Shown: positions 1 through 9,213, numbered from the stretch's first letter. The stretch is DNA of 64,000 nucleotides from Lentilactobacillus otakiensis DSM 19908 = JCM 15040 (GCF_001434145.1 NZ_AZED01000013.1:168742-232741), one strand, 5' to 3'. A program made the numbers and translations. The notes: generated from the sequence alone by a model not told the origin.

Positions 1-405
1 AGTTATTTTGTTAATATTTTTGTCCAAGCCTTTGACGCCACTGGAATTGGTCAGTTGCCAGTTTGGGTTCGGGCACTTCTGTCGTGCTTAGGAATTATCT
101 TCTTCTGTACTGCAATTTCACTATATCAACGCGCAAATCTTTTGATGCACCCCAACGATGATACCACCAACATTTTGCGCTTTATGTATCTTAATAAGAG
201 CGCCATTGCCTCGCAGTTAGTTGACTTCATACCGCCGATTATTGCGATGATCATTTCGTTTGCGATCACCAAGAATCTTTATGCTGTCAATATCGGAACC
301 ATCTTTTCGATTTTATTTAATGGGCTCATCATTCAAACGGCGGATCGCTTGGTTTGGCCAACTTTGAAGCATAACTTCAAAACACTTGGGAATCATAATC
401 ATTAA
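1..405 (+). CDS. YczE-like integral membrane protein (C-terminal part)
   Basis: The reading frame is open to the left window edge, so the true start lies outside; an internal TTG at 55 is not credible as the start. The visible 134 residues hold about three hydrophobic segments (VRALLSCLGIIFFCTAISLY, an IIAMIISFAI segment, and a final FSILFNGLIIQTAD segment) and end in a short basic tail. The NIGTIFSILFNGLII stretch resembles the last helix of YczE/YitT-type membrane proteins of Firmicutes. Function is unknown in the family; transport or regulation is only guessed. It is followed 60 bp later by a separate RBS and a transporter gene. Confidence 0.6.
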   Translation, partial: SYFVNIFVQAFDATGIGQLPVWVRALLSCLGIIFFCTAISLYQRANLLMHPNDDTTNILRFMYLNKSAIASQLVDFIPPIIAMIISFAITKNLYAVNIGTIFSILFNGLIIQTADRLVWPTLKHNFKTLGNHNH

Positions 406-465
406 AACCTGACACCATGAATTGCGACAGATTCATGGTTCATTTAATATGAGGAGGATGATTAT

Positions 466-1365
466 TTGAAACGTTATGCACCACTGTTCGTTGCCCTTGG
501 CGCAATCAGTTACGGTATTCCTGGATCATTATTTAAAATGGCACGGGCTGATCAGGTTACCGACAGCTTACTATTAAGTATGACATTTTTAATTGCCTTT
601 ATCATTTTCTCTTTTGCCCGGAGGCTGCTCAAACCAGATGATCGCTATGTTGCGGATCGAAAGCTCAAATGGTTGGTCATCATTTCCGGGAGCTCCATGG
701 GGTTCACGAATACCTTTTATCTGTTGTCATTAGCCTACGTTCCAGTGGCAATCGCAGCCGTCATGATGATGCAGTCAGTTTGGCTCTCGATTGCCATCTC
801 GTGTTTAATACACCGTCAGTTTCCGACCGTCACCCAAGCAATCAGTGTCATCACAATTTTGATTGGCACTGTATTAGCCACGGGTCTATTCCCACTCCAT
901 CAAAATGTTTCGTGGAAAGGAATGGGACTCAGCTTTCTTTCAGCCCTCGCCTATGCTTTGACGATTCAATTTACCGGCAATGTTGGGTCCAACCTCCATC
1001 CGCTCACCAAAGCGCAACTCATGAGTGGTGGCGCTTTGATCGTAATTTTAGTCATCTGGCTGCCGACTATTTTACCAGTTCATCACTTGATCACTGGTAT
1101 TCAATGGGGCGGGATCACATCATTCTTTGCAATGCTGCTGCCCCTTACCTGCTTCTCGTTCTTCATGCCCCACTTATCATTAGGCATTGGGCCAATCATT
1201 TCATCATTAGAATTACCATCTTCGGTTGTATTTGCCTTCATATTGTTGGGAGAAGCCGTTACCATCAGCCAAATCGTGGGGGTTTGTTTAATTATTCTAG
1301 CTGTCATCCTTTCCAACATTTTGCCGTTTCGACTTCATGGACAATACCAACAAATGCGCCCATAA
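466..1365 (+). CDS. EamA/DMT-superfamily transporter
   Basis: A 299-residue protein with ten predicted membrane helices, the typical size and topology of two fused EamA domains (about residues 5-140 and 150-290). Such proteins export or import small metabolites across the cytoplasmic membrane; the substrate cannot be read from sequence. The start is TTG, chosen because a strong GAGGAGG lies about 8 nt upstream and the protein then begins MKRYAPLFVALGAISYG, a normal DMT N terminus. A long overlapping frame inside it is a shadow. Confidence 0.85.
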   Translation: MKRYAPLFVALGAISYGIPGSLFKMARADQVTDSLLLSMTFLIAFIIFSFARRLLKPDDRYVADRKLKWLVIISGSSMGFTNTFYLLSLAYVPVAIAAVMMMQSVWLSIAISCLIHRQFPTVTQAISVITILIGTVLATGLFPLHQNVSWKGMGLSFLSALAYALTIQFTGNVGSNLHPLTKAQLMSGGALIVILVIWLPTILPVHHLITGIQWGGITSFFAMLLPLTCFSFFMPHLSLGIGPIISSLELPSSVVFAFILLGEAVTISQIVGVCLIILAVILSNILPFRLHGQYQQMRP

Positions 1366-1468
1366 AATATTGACCATATTCATTAAATACCCTTGCATCT
1401 CGACTAAAGTATGGTAAATTTAACTTGAATTGATTGATTGCCATTCAACAAGGAAAGGAACCTTAACG

Positions 1469-1684
1469 ATGATCATTACACTGCTTATGATTCTTCTATT
1501 TGGCTATTTGCTCATCAACCTCAGCTGGCTGTTTGTTAAGGCCTCGGTGTGGCTGGTGTTACTGATGGTTGGTTTCTTCATTGTTTCAAAGCTCTTGCTA
1601 GTTGGTTTGATTGTTGCTGCCGTTTATGCAGTTTATGTGTTCATTCAACGTTCACAGATGCAGCCATATAAGAATCGTCATTAA
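1469..1684 (+). CDS. Small two-helix membrane protein, unknown function
   Basis: A 71-residue, very hydrophobic protein starting MIITLLMILLFGYLL, with two predicted membrane helices and a short basic C terminus (YKNRH). The ATG at 1469 is preferred over an upstream in-frame ATG at 1430 because AAGGAAAGG lies just before it at the right distance and the extra residues are polar. I do not recognise a family. It stands alone between the EamA transporter and a strong hairpin terminator, so it may have its own promoter. Confidence 0.6.
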   Translation: MIITLLMILLFGYLLINLSWLFVKASVWLVLLMVGFFIVSKLLLVGLIVAAVYAVYVFIQRSQMQPYKNRH

Positions 1685-1712
1685 CCAATTATTTGAAAAT
1701 AATTTACATGCT

Positions 1713-1760
1713 GGAGGTTAGCCAAAAGAAGATGTCTTTTGGCTAACCTCCTTTTTATTT
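1713..1760. terminator. Perfect 17-bp hairpin terminator
   Basis: GGAGGTTAGCCAAAAGA (1713-1729) pairs perfectly with 1735-1751 across a 5-nt loop and is followed by TTTTTATTT. It ends the small membrane protein gene on the plus strand and could also have ended the relic gene on the minus strand at 1757-1947. Confidence 0.85.
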
Positions 1761-1947
1761 AACAACCCAGTTACGTAAAAAACGAGTATAATGCCCAATC
1801 TTAGCTGTTCCCAGATTTTTTTGATTGCTCCATCGGTACACAATCAGTTGATTTCCATATATACCATGATCGGTCTACCCGATGTGCCACTGTAAACTTT
1901 AGGTTTTTCTTAACTTTGTAACCGTTTTGATAGAAAATTTCTTTCAT
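1757..1947 (-). pseudogene. Possible relic of an exported or surface protein
   Basis: This stretch lacks an intact gene, yet the minus strand reads as protein-like in two frames. One frame gives MKEIFYQNGYKVKK then FTVAHRV and SWYIWKS, ending at TAA 1801-1803. The next frame gives GNQLIVYRW, GTAKIGHYTRF and LRNWVVK, ending at TAA just before the terminator. The wording resembles wall-binding SH3-like modules of Lactobacillaceae, and the two pieces look like one gene broken by a frameshift. No ribosome binding site is visible. This is pattern reading only and could be chance. Confidence 0.3.
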
Positions 1948-1995
1948 AAGGTATAGAATTACTGTTATCAATTAAAGTTGAGGAGAGTCTTGAAT

Positions 1996-2850
1996 ATGAA
2001 TTTAATTATTGCGTTACTTCCCGCCCTTGGCTGGGGATTAATGCCACTTATAACCGGTAAAGTTGGGGGAACGCCAGCCAACCAGATCTTTGGAATCGGT
2101 GCTGGAACCACCATTATTGGATTAATCGTCTTTGTGGTAACCCGTCCCGCTGTGAATCTCACTGCGTTCCTGTTTGCAATCGTTTGCGGGGCGTTGTGGA
2201 CAATTGGTCAAATTGGTCAATTTATTTCCTTCAAACGGATCGGCGTATCAAACACCTACCCCTTATCAACTGTCTTTCAGTTAGTTGGTAACTCAATTCT
2301 AGGTGTTTTGATCTTCGGTGATTGGCAGGGAACTCAATCAAAAATCATTGGGGTCATTGCGTTGATTATCGTGATTGCCGGGGCGCTGTTAACCTCTGTC
2401 AGTGACGAAAAAGGCGGTAAAATCACCTTTAAAGATGCCATGTTCCTATTGTGTACGACCGTTGGTTACTGGATTTATTCATCGTTTCCAAACATTCCAA
2501 TCATCAAGGCGCAGAGTGGAACTGCCGTTTTCCTGCCAGAAATGATGGGAATTCTGATTGGTGCCATTATTTTCGGTTTGTTCACTGACCGCCGTTCCTT
2601 CATGCAAAAAGAGCAATACTTGAACATCATTGCCGGTTTGCTCTGGGGATTTGCTGCACTTTCGTATATTTATTCCGCTCAAGCAAACGGCAATACCTCA
2701 GCATTTATCTGGACTCAGTTAAGTGTTATTATTGCCACATTTGGCGGAATCACCATCCTGCACGAACATAAGAGTCGCCGTGAGATGATTTTTACCATCG
2801 CCGGGATTCTATTGATTGTGGTTGGAAGTATCGCAACATCATTTGCTTAA
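1996..2850 (+). CDS. GRP-family sugar uptake protein (GlcU/RbsU-like)
   Basis: A 284-residue membrane protein with ten predicted helices and the glucose/ribose porter look: MNLIIALLPALGWGLMPLI, then GKVGGTPANQIFG, then an ISFKRIGVSNTYPLS segment. GlcU and RbsU proteins import glucose, ribose or related sugars by proton symport without phosphorylation. The ATG at 1996 is chosen because GGAGAG sits 8 nt upstream; an upstream TTG at 1978 would overlap that RBS. No kinase or sugar operon flanks it, so the substrate is open. A bidirectional hairpin follows at 2872. Confidence 0.82.
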   Translation: MNLIIALLPALGWGLMPLITGKVGGTPANQIFGIGAGTTIIGLIVFVVTRPAVNLTAFLFAIVCGALWTIGQIGQFISFKRIGVSNTYPLSTVFQLVGNSILGVLIFGDWQGTQSKIIGVIALIIVIAGALLTSVSDEKGGKITFKDAMFLLCTTVGYWIYSSFPNIPIIKAQSGTAVFLPEMMGILIGAIIFGLFTDRRSFMQKEQYLNIIAGLLWGFAALSYIYSAQANGNTSAFIWTQLSVIIATFGGITILHEHKSRREMIFTIAGILLIVVGSIATSFA

Positions 2851-2871
2851 AGTAATTTAATCAGCTAAATC

Positions 2872-2909
2872 AAAAACGGCCACCAAGCAGAGTGCTTGAT
2901 GGCCGTTTT
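2872..2909. terminator. Bidirectional terminator between convergent genes
   Basis: AAAAACGGCCACCAAGCA pairs with TGCTTGATGGCCGTTTT around a 3-nt loop, with one C-A mismatch read on plus that becomes G-U on minus. A-rich and T-rich flanks let it serve both the GlcU-like gene and the YhgE gene running towards it. Confidence 0.8.
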
Positions 2910-2921
2910 CTTGTTCATTTT

Positions 2922-5090
2922 TTACGGTTGCCCAATCCCACTCTTGGTAAAATCGTTGAGCAGTCTGGCCGTGACCCGTTTGAAGAAGTCCTTCATAAAC
3001 AGGCCGACGATCAATCCACCAATCAGCATACAGATCAGAACGAAGAAATCTAACACAACTGTTCCGACATTCGGGCCACCGACAGCTTCCCGAAAGCCAC
3101 TGACACTGTATGAAAACGGGAAAATTGGTTGAATGATTCTTAAGAACAGTGGATTCAACTGGACTGGGTAAATTGCCCCACTACCAGCCAACTGAAAGGC
3201 CACCATCATCACAGCAAGGGCCTTCCCCAGGTTGCCAAACACTGACGCCATCGTATACACGATTACCGAGAACGTCAGCGATGAGACCACGCCGATCATC
3301 ACCATCAGAAATAAACTTTCCACGTGAACTCTGAGAATAAAAACCGTTGAGAACACAATAATCATCGTTTGAATCATTGATAAGGTGTTAAAAAGCAGCA
3401 TCTTGCCAATATATTCTTCACGCGGTCGTAGATTCTTGAAACGGTGATATTTGGGTGCGGAAGTGTGCAGCACCGCGACCAGCATCGCACAGCCAACCCA
3501 GATCGACAGTGCCATGTAAGTTGGGGCAAACGCCTCACCAAATGAACTCACGCGATAGATATTTTCGTTCTTAACGTTAAATGGTTGTGCCAAGGCATTC
3601 CCCATTAACTTTGGATTATTCTGGAGAATACTGATGATATCGGCAATATTATTATCAGAGGTCAATTTCAGTTGATTGCTGGCTTGAAGGATCACCCCTT
3701 TGTATTGTAAAAGCTGATTCTCCAAATCACCGGTAGAACTGCTGACCAATTTGTTGCCAGAAATCACGGTATCCAAAGACTTCTCGTTTAAATTCTGAAT
3801 GTCGTTCACATTGTTCAAAATGCCTGAAGCTTTACTGCTGGCAGACATCAAATTTTGCTGAATGCCATTCAGTTCTGATTTGACCTGCTGGTTATAACTG
3901 GAAAGTGAATGATTCAGCTTGGCAACTGTTGAATATGATTGGCTGGAAATTTGATGGAGTGCATTCGCATTGGCAGTATTGCCCGCACTTAGACTGCGCT
4001 CTAGCTGCGAAACTTGATGCGATTGGCTATCCAAAATATTTTTAACATCGTTCAATTGACTGATGAGATTGGTGACACCTGCCAGATGACGATTTTTATT
4101 GATCGTTTGGAGATACGAAATCAACGGTGTAATCTGCCCTCGCAAAAGTTGAATCTGTGAACGAATCTGGCCGGCAAGCGAGTTCGCCTGCCCACGACTG
4201 GTTGCAGATGTCATTTTGCTCAATTGATCGGTCTGGGTTTGTAGCCGTTTGGCATCTGTTTGAACGCTGTTCAGACTGGTTTGAACGGTGCCAAATGATT
4301 GGTTGACTGAGTGATTAACGCTTTGAATCAAGTCTTTGTTGGAAGATCCAATGGCTTGATTAATATTAACGTCTTGGGAAGTCGCAATGACTGGTTTAAG
4401 TTCAGAAAAGACCATCGCCAATCCACTGGAGGTCTCGCTAATATCACCCAAGGTGTTGGTAGCGAGTTCCATACTGTCCCCAAGATTAATGATCAAATCT
4501 TTTAAATTGAGAATTTCTGATTCGTTATCCCCCGCCTTCTTACCAGCGATATTTAGATAAGAAAAGATGGTGCTGTTCACTTGATACACAAATTGCTTTT
4601 TGATCGTATTCAAAAGGGTCTTAGAGGCCGCTTCGGTGATCTTGTAGCTCATCGGGCTGGCCTTGGTATCGGCAATGTAATCAATATGCGCTTTCTTTGG
4701 ATTTGAACTAATGATGCTTCCCAGATCAGTTGAAAAATTCTTTGGGATTCGAATCTCAGCGTAATATTTACCAGCGCGGACTTTTTTCTGAGCGGGCTTG
4801 GCATCGACAAACCGCCAGCCGATTTGATTGTTGTGCTTTAATTGGGCAATAATCTGATTACCCAAGTTCATTTGCTTCCCCTGCACGGTTGTCCCCTGAT
4901 CATTATTCACGACTGCAACGGGAATTTTGCTGACTTCTTGTGATGTATAAGGATTCCAGATTGCTTTTACGTTTACCAGCGTGTATAAGCACGGCAGAAA
5001 ACAAAGCGCGGTGATTGTGAGCAAAGCGGCCTTGTATTTAAAAATCGATTTTAAATCACGTTGGTAAATCAGTTTAATATTTTTAAACAT
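2922..5090 (-). CDS. YhgE/Pip family membrane protein (first of a divergent pair)
   Basis: A 722-residue protein with YhgE/Pip architecture: one N-terminal helix (about residues 22-42), the hallmark WNPYTSQEVSKIPVAVVNND region, a long extracytoplasmic helical region to about residue 520 rich in Ser, Asn and Gln with coiled-coil character, and a C-terminal block of five or six helices of the ABC-2 permease type. Relatives include the Lactococcus phage infection protein Pip and proteins linked to type VII secretion; the native role is unsettled. It lies back to back with a secreted protein and a second YhgE gene. The 137-bp gap holds a shared regulatory palindrome. Confidence 0.88.
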   Translation of the reverse strand: MFKNIKLIYQRDLKSIFKYKAALLTITALCFLPCLYTLVNVKAIWNPYTSQEVSKIPVAVVNNDQGTTVQGKQMNLGNQIIAQLKHNNQIGWRFVDAKPAQKKVRAGKYYAEIRIPKNFSTDLGSIISSNPKKAHIDYIADTKASPMSYKITEAASKTLLNTIKKQFVYQVNSTIFSYLNIAGKKAGDNESEILNLKDLIINLGDSMELATNTLGDISETSSGLAMVFSELKPVIATSQDVNINQAIGSSNKDLIQSVNHSVNQSFGTVQTSLNSVQTDAKRLQTQTDQLSKMTSATSRGQANSLAGQIRSQIQLLRGQITPLISYLQTINKNRHLAGVTNLISQLNDVKNILDSQSHQVSQLERSLSAGNTANANALHQISSQSYSTVAKLNHSLSSYNQQVKSELNGIQQNLMSASSKASGILNNVNDIQNLNEKSLDTVISGNKLVSSSTGDLENQLLQYKGVILQASNQLKLTSDNNIADIISILQNNPKLMGNALAQPFNVKNENIYRVSSFGEAFAPTYMALSIWVGCAMLVAVLHTSAPKYHRFKNLRPREEYIGKMLLFNTLSMIQTMIIVFSTVFILRVHVESLFLMVMIGVVSSLTFSVIVYTMASVFGNLGKALAVMMVAFQLAGSGAIYPVQLNPLFLRIIQPIFPFSYSVSGFREAVGGPNVGTVVLDFFVLICMLIGGLIVGLFMKDFFKRVTARLLNDFTKSGIGQP

Positions 5091-5118
5091 TGTTCAATTC
5101 CTCAAATTTTCTGATGAC

Positions 5119-5201
5119 TTGTTTCTCTAAAAAAATGCATTATACTGATAATAACGCGTATGCGAATGATTAACAATGGTAACTATAGTTAACAACATTA
5201 A
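5119..5201 (+). promoter_or_regulatory. Divergent promoter region with TetR-type palindrome
   Basis: On plus, TTGTTT (5119-5124) and TATACT (5141-5146) are 16 bp apart. Just downstream TAACTATAGTTA (5180-5191) is a perfect 12-bp palindrome inside a longer imperfect dyad from TTAACA at 5170 to CATTAA at 5201. This size and symmetry suit a TetR-like dimer, but no such regulator is encoded nearby. Both flanking transcription units could be controlled from here. Confidence 0.45.
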
Positions 5202-5227
5202 CCTAACTTTATGAGGAGATTTAAAAA

Positions 5228-5920
5228 ATGAAGCATTCAATCATGATAAATTGGGTAGTTGGACTGGCAATCTTATTTGGAATCGGCCTGTCTCAACCAA
5301 CCACCGTTTCGGCAAAATCAACTGCTGTCAAAGTCACCAACACACAGTCTTTGACCAAGGCACCCTATCGTGCGGTCAGTGGCTATCTGTACAGTTCCGC
5401 GAAATTAACCAAGAAAGTTCATAATGCGGACAACTACCCGTTGACCACATTTTACGCTTACAAATCAGCCAGCATCCAGCGTGCCAACGGGAACAAGGCC
5501 GTGTATTACTATGTCAAGAACGGCAATGGCAAGGTGAAGGGCTGGATCTGGAGTGGCCACTTGGTTCGACTGATTAACATCAGTCAGCAACGCAAACAGG
5601 TTAACCAAATTATTGGGCTAATCGATACGTTGTCGACCGACAACAAAAATAATGTCATTTCGATTCTGAACTTGATGAACCGACAAAGTACCCTGCCAGA
5701 TTTATTGACCCAGCTTAACAATTTGGCACAATCAATTAATAACAATCCAGACATCGTCAAACTCAATCAAATTATAAAAATGATCAAATCTGATGGCCAA
5801 ACTCTCAATTATTTATTCAGCGAAGGCATCAACAAACTTTATCCAAAGATTGTTGCCATCCATCATTTAAATAACCGAGTGTTTGCGTTGGCCCAAGGAT
5901 TACTAGATCGAATCAACTGA
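5228..5920 (+). CDS. Secreted protein with SH3-like wall-binding module
   Basis: A 230-residue protein with a Sec signal peptide (about residues 1-29, cleavage near VSAKS). Residues 45-115 read like the SH3/GW-like repeat of lactobacillar exoproteins (GYLYSSAKLTKKVHN, FYAYKSASIQR, GWIWSGHLV). The rest is a predicted helical tail rich in Asn, Gln and Leu. It has a good GAGGAG RBS and is followed after only 13 bp by the second YhgE gene, so the two are very likely co-transcribed. The pairing suggests it works at the cell surface with the YhgE proteins; that is inference. Confidence 0.72.
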   Translation: MKHSIMINWVVGLAILFGIGLSQPTTVSAKSTAVKVTNTQSLTKAPYRAVSGYLYSSAKLTKKVHNADNYPLTTFYAYKSASIQRANGNKAVYYYVKNGNGKVKGWIWSGHLVRLINISQQRKQVNQIIGLIDTLSTDNKNNVISILNLMNRQSTLPDLLTQLNNLAQSINNNPDIVKLNQIIKMIKSDGQTLNYLFSEGINKLYPKIVAIHHLNNRVFALAQGLLDRIN

Positions 5921-5933
5921 AAAGGACCCATTT

Positions 5934-8096
5934 ATGCGAACAATATTTACCTTACTCAAACGTGATCTACAAAGAATATTTCATAGCCGGCCGGTGTGGA
6001 TCACCCTGCTGGCTTTTTGTCTGATTCCAGCAATCTACGCTGTACCAAATATTATGGTGTCATGGGATCCGTATTCTAAGGCCAATACCAGCCGGCTGCC
6101 GATTGCCGTAGTGAATAACGACGAAGGCAGTACCGTTAACGGTAAGCAGCTTAACGTCGGCAAGCAAATTGTTAGCCAACTTAAACAAAATCACCAGATC
6201 AATTGGATCATGACCAACGATTGGCAAGGCAATAATGGCTTAGATGAAGGAAAGTATTACTCGATCATCGAAATTCCCAATGACTTCTCCAGCAAGCTGG
6301 CCACCTTGGTTTCCAAAAATCCGGAAAAACCAAATATCATTTATAAGTCCAATGAAAAATTAAACCCGGCTGCCACTAAGATTACTGGACAAGCAGTCGA
6401 TACCCTGACCGAACAGGTTCGGGATAGTTTCATCAAAATCAGTTCCAAGGCTGCTCTGAAAGAAATGAATGCTGCAGGTGAGAAAATCAACACCCACAAG
6501 CCAGAAATCTTGCAGATTCGGTCTTCCTTGATGGACGCCATTAATACCGTTAAGAAAACCAAGGGTTATTTGAACCGTGCCAACAAGGATTCAGCGGATG
6601 TTCAAAAGTATTTGCAGACCGTTCAGGGCGACATTCCCAAAGTCTCCAGCCAGATTACCAATCTCCAAAATGTTGTCAATCATGGTCGTGACTTAACCAA
6701 AGCCACAAAAGAGTCGCTCAATTCAGCCCAGAATGATTTGACCAGCGGCATTAACGACTTGCAGTCAGACAACAATCGGATGCGTTCATTGGTTGATGAT
6801 ATGAATTTGGGCGGTCACTCGTCCAGTAAATCCTTGCTTAATAGTGAAATTAACCAGCTGGAAAGTCTCAATTCCAGCACGATCAGCCATCTCAATAATG
6901 CGCTGCGAGTGGCTGATATCGTCAATAACATTCTCCCAAGTAATCAAACCGTGTCATTGATTAAGGGATTGAGCAATGCTAAAAAGCACATCCATCAGCA
7001 GCAACGAAACCTGGCAAGTCTAAAAACTGCTAATTCCGGCAGGTCGCAAAGATCCATCAATCGGCTCATTAAACAGCTGGCATCGACTGCCAATGCATTT
7101 GGTAACAGCATCGACAATGCCGGTTCCACATTTAACAACACCGTCAATCAAAGTATTGATAGCTTGAGCGACACAATGGATACCCAATTAAGCGGCGACG
7201 ATGACGTTCTTGAATCGCTGCGAACGTTGTTGCCGCAACTGAATGCGTTGACGGCCGCCGGGAAAGCAATTAGCAAAATTTCCGTCTCGCAAATTGACCG
7301 AATCAAACACCGATTAGATGGAATTGAGGATAAACTCAACGATTTAAATGAGCAAACAAAATTTGTGAACGAACAAAACCTCAACAAACTAATCAATGTA
7401 CTGGGCGAGAGCCCAAAAGTTTCCAACTTACTGGCTTCGCCGATCACTCTCAAGCAGAAGCAACTCTACAATATGGGGCTGTTTGGCTATGGGATGGCAC
7501 CGTTTTATACCGTTCTATCCATGTGGGTCGGCGTTCTGCTGCTGACAACGATTGTGTCATGGAAGTATGTTATTCCGGAAAATGAACGGTTCCCGAAGGC
7601 CAACCTTGTTCAGAAATACGTTGGGAAATTGTTGTTGTACCTAACCTTATCCTTCACCCAAACAACGTTTATCATGCTTGGTGAATTACTCATCATTGGG
7701 TTACGGCCACGAAGTCTCTTGGCAATGTTGGCGACTGCTTACCTGGCAACGACCGTCTTCACGATTATTATGTTCACGTTTGTGTATATGTTCGGCAATA
7801 TTGGCAAGGTCTTTAGTGTCCTACTGATGATTGCCCAACTGTTCGGAACCGGTGGCGTCTACCCACTGGAACTAATTCCATCACATTTGGCAAATCTAGC
7901 GCCGTTTTTGCCGTTTACTTACGTCATTCAAGCATTCCGGGAAGCGATCGCGGGCCCCATCCCAAGCGTTTACTGGCATGCCATGCTCATGCTGGCGGCG
8001 TTTGGTGGTGGCTTCTTACTGATTGCACCATTGCGAAGAGTCTTTGTTAAGCCACTCTCGAAGATGGAAAATGGATTTCATAAGTCACAGTTATAA
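5934..8096 (+). CDS. YhgE/Pip family membrane protein (second of pair)
   Basis: A 720-residue paralogue of the 2922-5090 protein, nearly the same length and plan: N-terminal helix (ITLLAFCLIPAIYAVPNI), SWDPYSKANTSRLPIAVVNND, a long extracytoplasmic coiled region to about residue 515, then a block of membrane helices ending GGGFLLIAPLRRVFVKPL. The two proteins probably form a complex or alternative partners. AAAGGACCC precedes the ATG and the gene follows the secreted protein closely. A strong hairpin ends the unit. Confidence 0.88.
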   Translation: MRTIFTLLKRDLQRIFHSRPVWITLLAFCLIPAIYAVPNIMVSWDPYSKANTSRLPIAVVNNDEGSTVNGKQLNVGKQIVSQLKQNHQINWIMTNDWQGNNGLDEGKYYSIIEIPNDFSSKLATLVSKNPEKPNIIYKSNEKLNPAATKITGQAVDTLTEQVRDSFIKISSKAALKEMNAAGEKINTHKPEILQIRSSLMDAINTVKKTKGYLNRANKDSADVQKYLQTVQGDIPKVSSQITNLQNVVNHGRDLTKATKESLNSAQNDLTSGINDLQSDNNRMRSLVDDMNLGGHSSSKSLLNSEINQLESLNSSTISHLNNALRVADIVNNILPSNQTVSLIKGLSNAKKHIHQQQRNLASLKTANSGRSQRSINRLIKQLASTANAFGNSIDNAGSTFNNTVNQSIDSLSDTMDTQLSGDDDVLESLRTLLPQLNALTAAGKAISKISVSQIDRIKHRLDGIEDKLNDLNEQTKFVNEQNLNKLINVLGESPKVSNLLASPITLKQKQLYNMGLFGYGMAPFYTVLSMWVGVLLLTTIVSWKYVIPENERFPKANLVQKYVGKLLLYLTLSFTQTTFIMLGELLIIGLRPRSLLAMLATAYLATTVFTIIMFTFVYMFGNIGKVFSVLLMIAQLFGTGGVYPLELIPSHLANLAPFLPFTYVIQAFREAIAGPIPSVYWHAMLMLAAFGGGFLLIAPLRRVFVKPLSKMENGFHKSQL

Positions 8097-8122
8097 GCAA
8101 AATCAGCTACCTTCGAAATACA

Positions 8123-8165
8123 AAAAGAGCTCACAAAATCATTTTTTGATTTTGTGAGCTCTTTT
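8123..8165. terminator. Strong 19-bp hairpin terminator
   Basis: AAAAGAGCTCACAAAATCA (8123-8141) pairs perfectly with 8147-8165 around a 5-T loop. It lies between the convergent YhgE and YitT genes and can act on both strands. Confidence 0.85.
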
Positions 8166-8193
8166 AATCTACATGAATCAATTTGTTTAATTA

Positions 8194-9057
8194 CTAAAGA
8201 ATTCTTCGCATATCCAATCCTCTGGCACTTCGAATGTTTTCAACGACAATTAATGCATTCTTGTCTTCACGCTCAATAATTGGAACCAATCTGGTCACCC
8301 GCCGTGGACTCGCAATCATGTAAAGCATATGCTGGTCAGCATCGCTGTAATAACCAGTACCATTAAAAATGGTCATTTCCTGATCTAATTCTTTTGAGAT
8401 TGTCACCGCAATTTGGCGATATTTTGGCGAAACAACTAAGACGGCCTTTTTGGCGCCGATATTGGCTAAAAATTGGTTAGTAAATACTGAATACACATAC
8501 AGATAGATGACCGTTAGAACGGTATTGGTAAACCCAATGATCATGATAAATGGGATTACAATGAACAAGTCAAACACTAAACTGCCTGTTCCAATCGAAA
8601 TGCCAAAGAAATAATTGAGAATTTTACCGATGATCGTGTCACCCGCGATGGTACCATTGTATCGAAAAATCAATCCAATGGAAATTCCCGTCAATGCGCC
8701 AGCTAAAAGCGTCGGGACAATGAGTTCATGAGTGTGATAGGTATAGAATACCGGAATTTTCAGAAAAACCGTCATCCAGGCAATTGCCCAAATTGTCAAA
8801 TAAGTCGTCTTTTTTTCAAACAATTTATATCCAACCACGATCAGAACAGCATTTATCAGCAAATTGGACAGATAGGATGGTACACCAAATGCATAGTACA
8901 ACAAGGCTGTGATTCCCATCGCCCCGCCTTCACCAAGATGGGATGGTAACAATAAATAATTATAAGTCATCGAATAGATGAATGCGCCGACAGCAACCCC
9001 AATCAGTTCTGTGGATTTGATATTCAGTCGCTGCCAATATTTCCAAATTGAATTCAT
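8194..9057 (-). CDS. YitT family membrane protein (DUF161 + DUF2179)
   Basis: A 287-residue protein with five or six N-terminal membrane helices (LLLPSHLGEGGAMGITALLYY is typical of YitT) and a soluble C-terminal DUF2179 domain from about residue 205 (GAKKAVLVVSPKYRQIA through RGLDMRRIL). DUF2179 domains are thought to bind a small ligand and regulate the membrane part; substrate unknown. The ATG at 9057 is used because GAGGTG lies 6 nt upstream; an upstream TTG would overlap the RBS. It is a single-gene unit. Confidence 0.85.
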   Translation of the reverse strand: MNSIWKYWQRLNIKSTELIGVAVGAFIYSMTYNYLLLPSHLGEGGAMGITALLYYAFGVPSYLSNLLINAVLIVVGYKLFEKKTTYLTIWAIAWMTVFLKIPVFYTYHTHELIVPTLLAGALTGISIGLIFRYNGTIAGDTIIGKILNYFFGISIGTGSLVFDLFIVIPFIMIIGFTNTVLTVIYLYVYSVFTNQFLANIGAKKAVLVVSPKYRQIAVTISKELDQEMTIFNGTGYYSDADQHMLYMIASPRRVTRLVPIIEREDKNALIVVENIRSARGLDMRRIL

Positions 9058-9157
9058 TTTACACCTCAAAAATTATGTATGAGTTTCATTCTAACATCAA
9101 TACTACAAATTTGGGATACTCTTTTCATTGATGATATCCCAATAAAAAATTCGTGAA

Positions 9158-9196
9158 AAAAAGAGGCCAAAATCAAAATTCGATTTTGGACTCTTT
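9158..9196 (-). terminator. Terminator of guaA
   Basis: On minus, AAAGAGTCCAAAATC pairs with GATTTTGGCCTCTTT (one mismatch, 6-nt loop) and runs into a T tract. It lies about 18 nt after the guaA stop. Confidence 0.8.
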
Positions 9197-9213
9197 GCGC
9201 ATTTATAAAATGA

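Noticed and set aside
669-1373. 234-codon overlapping frame inside the EamA transporter
   Set aside because: His- and Ser-rich composition without hydrophobic pattern and without RBS; it is a shadow of the transporter frame.
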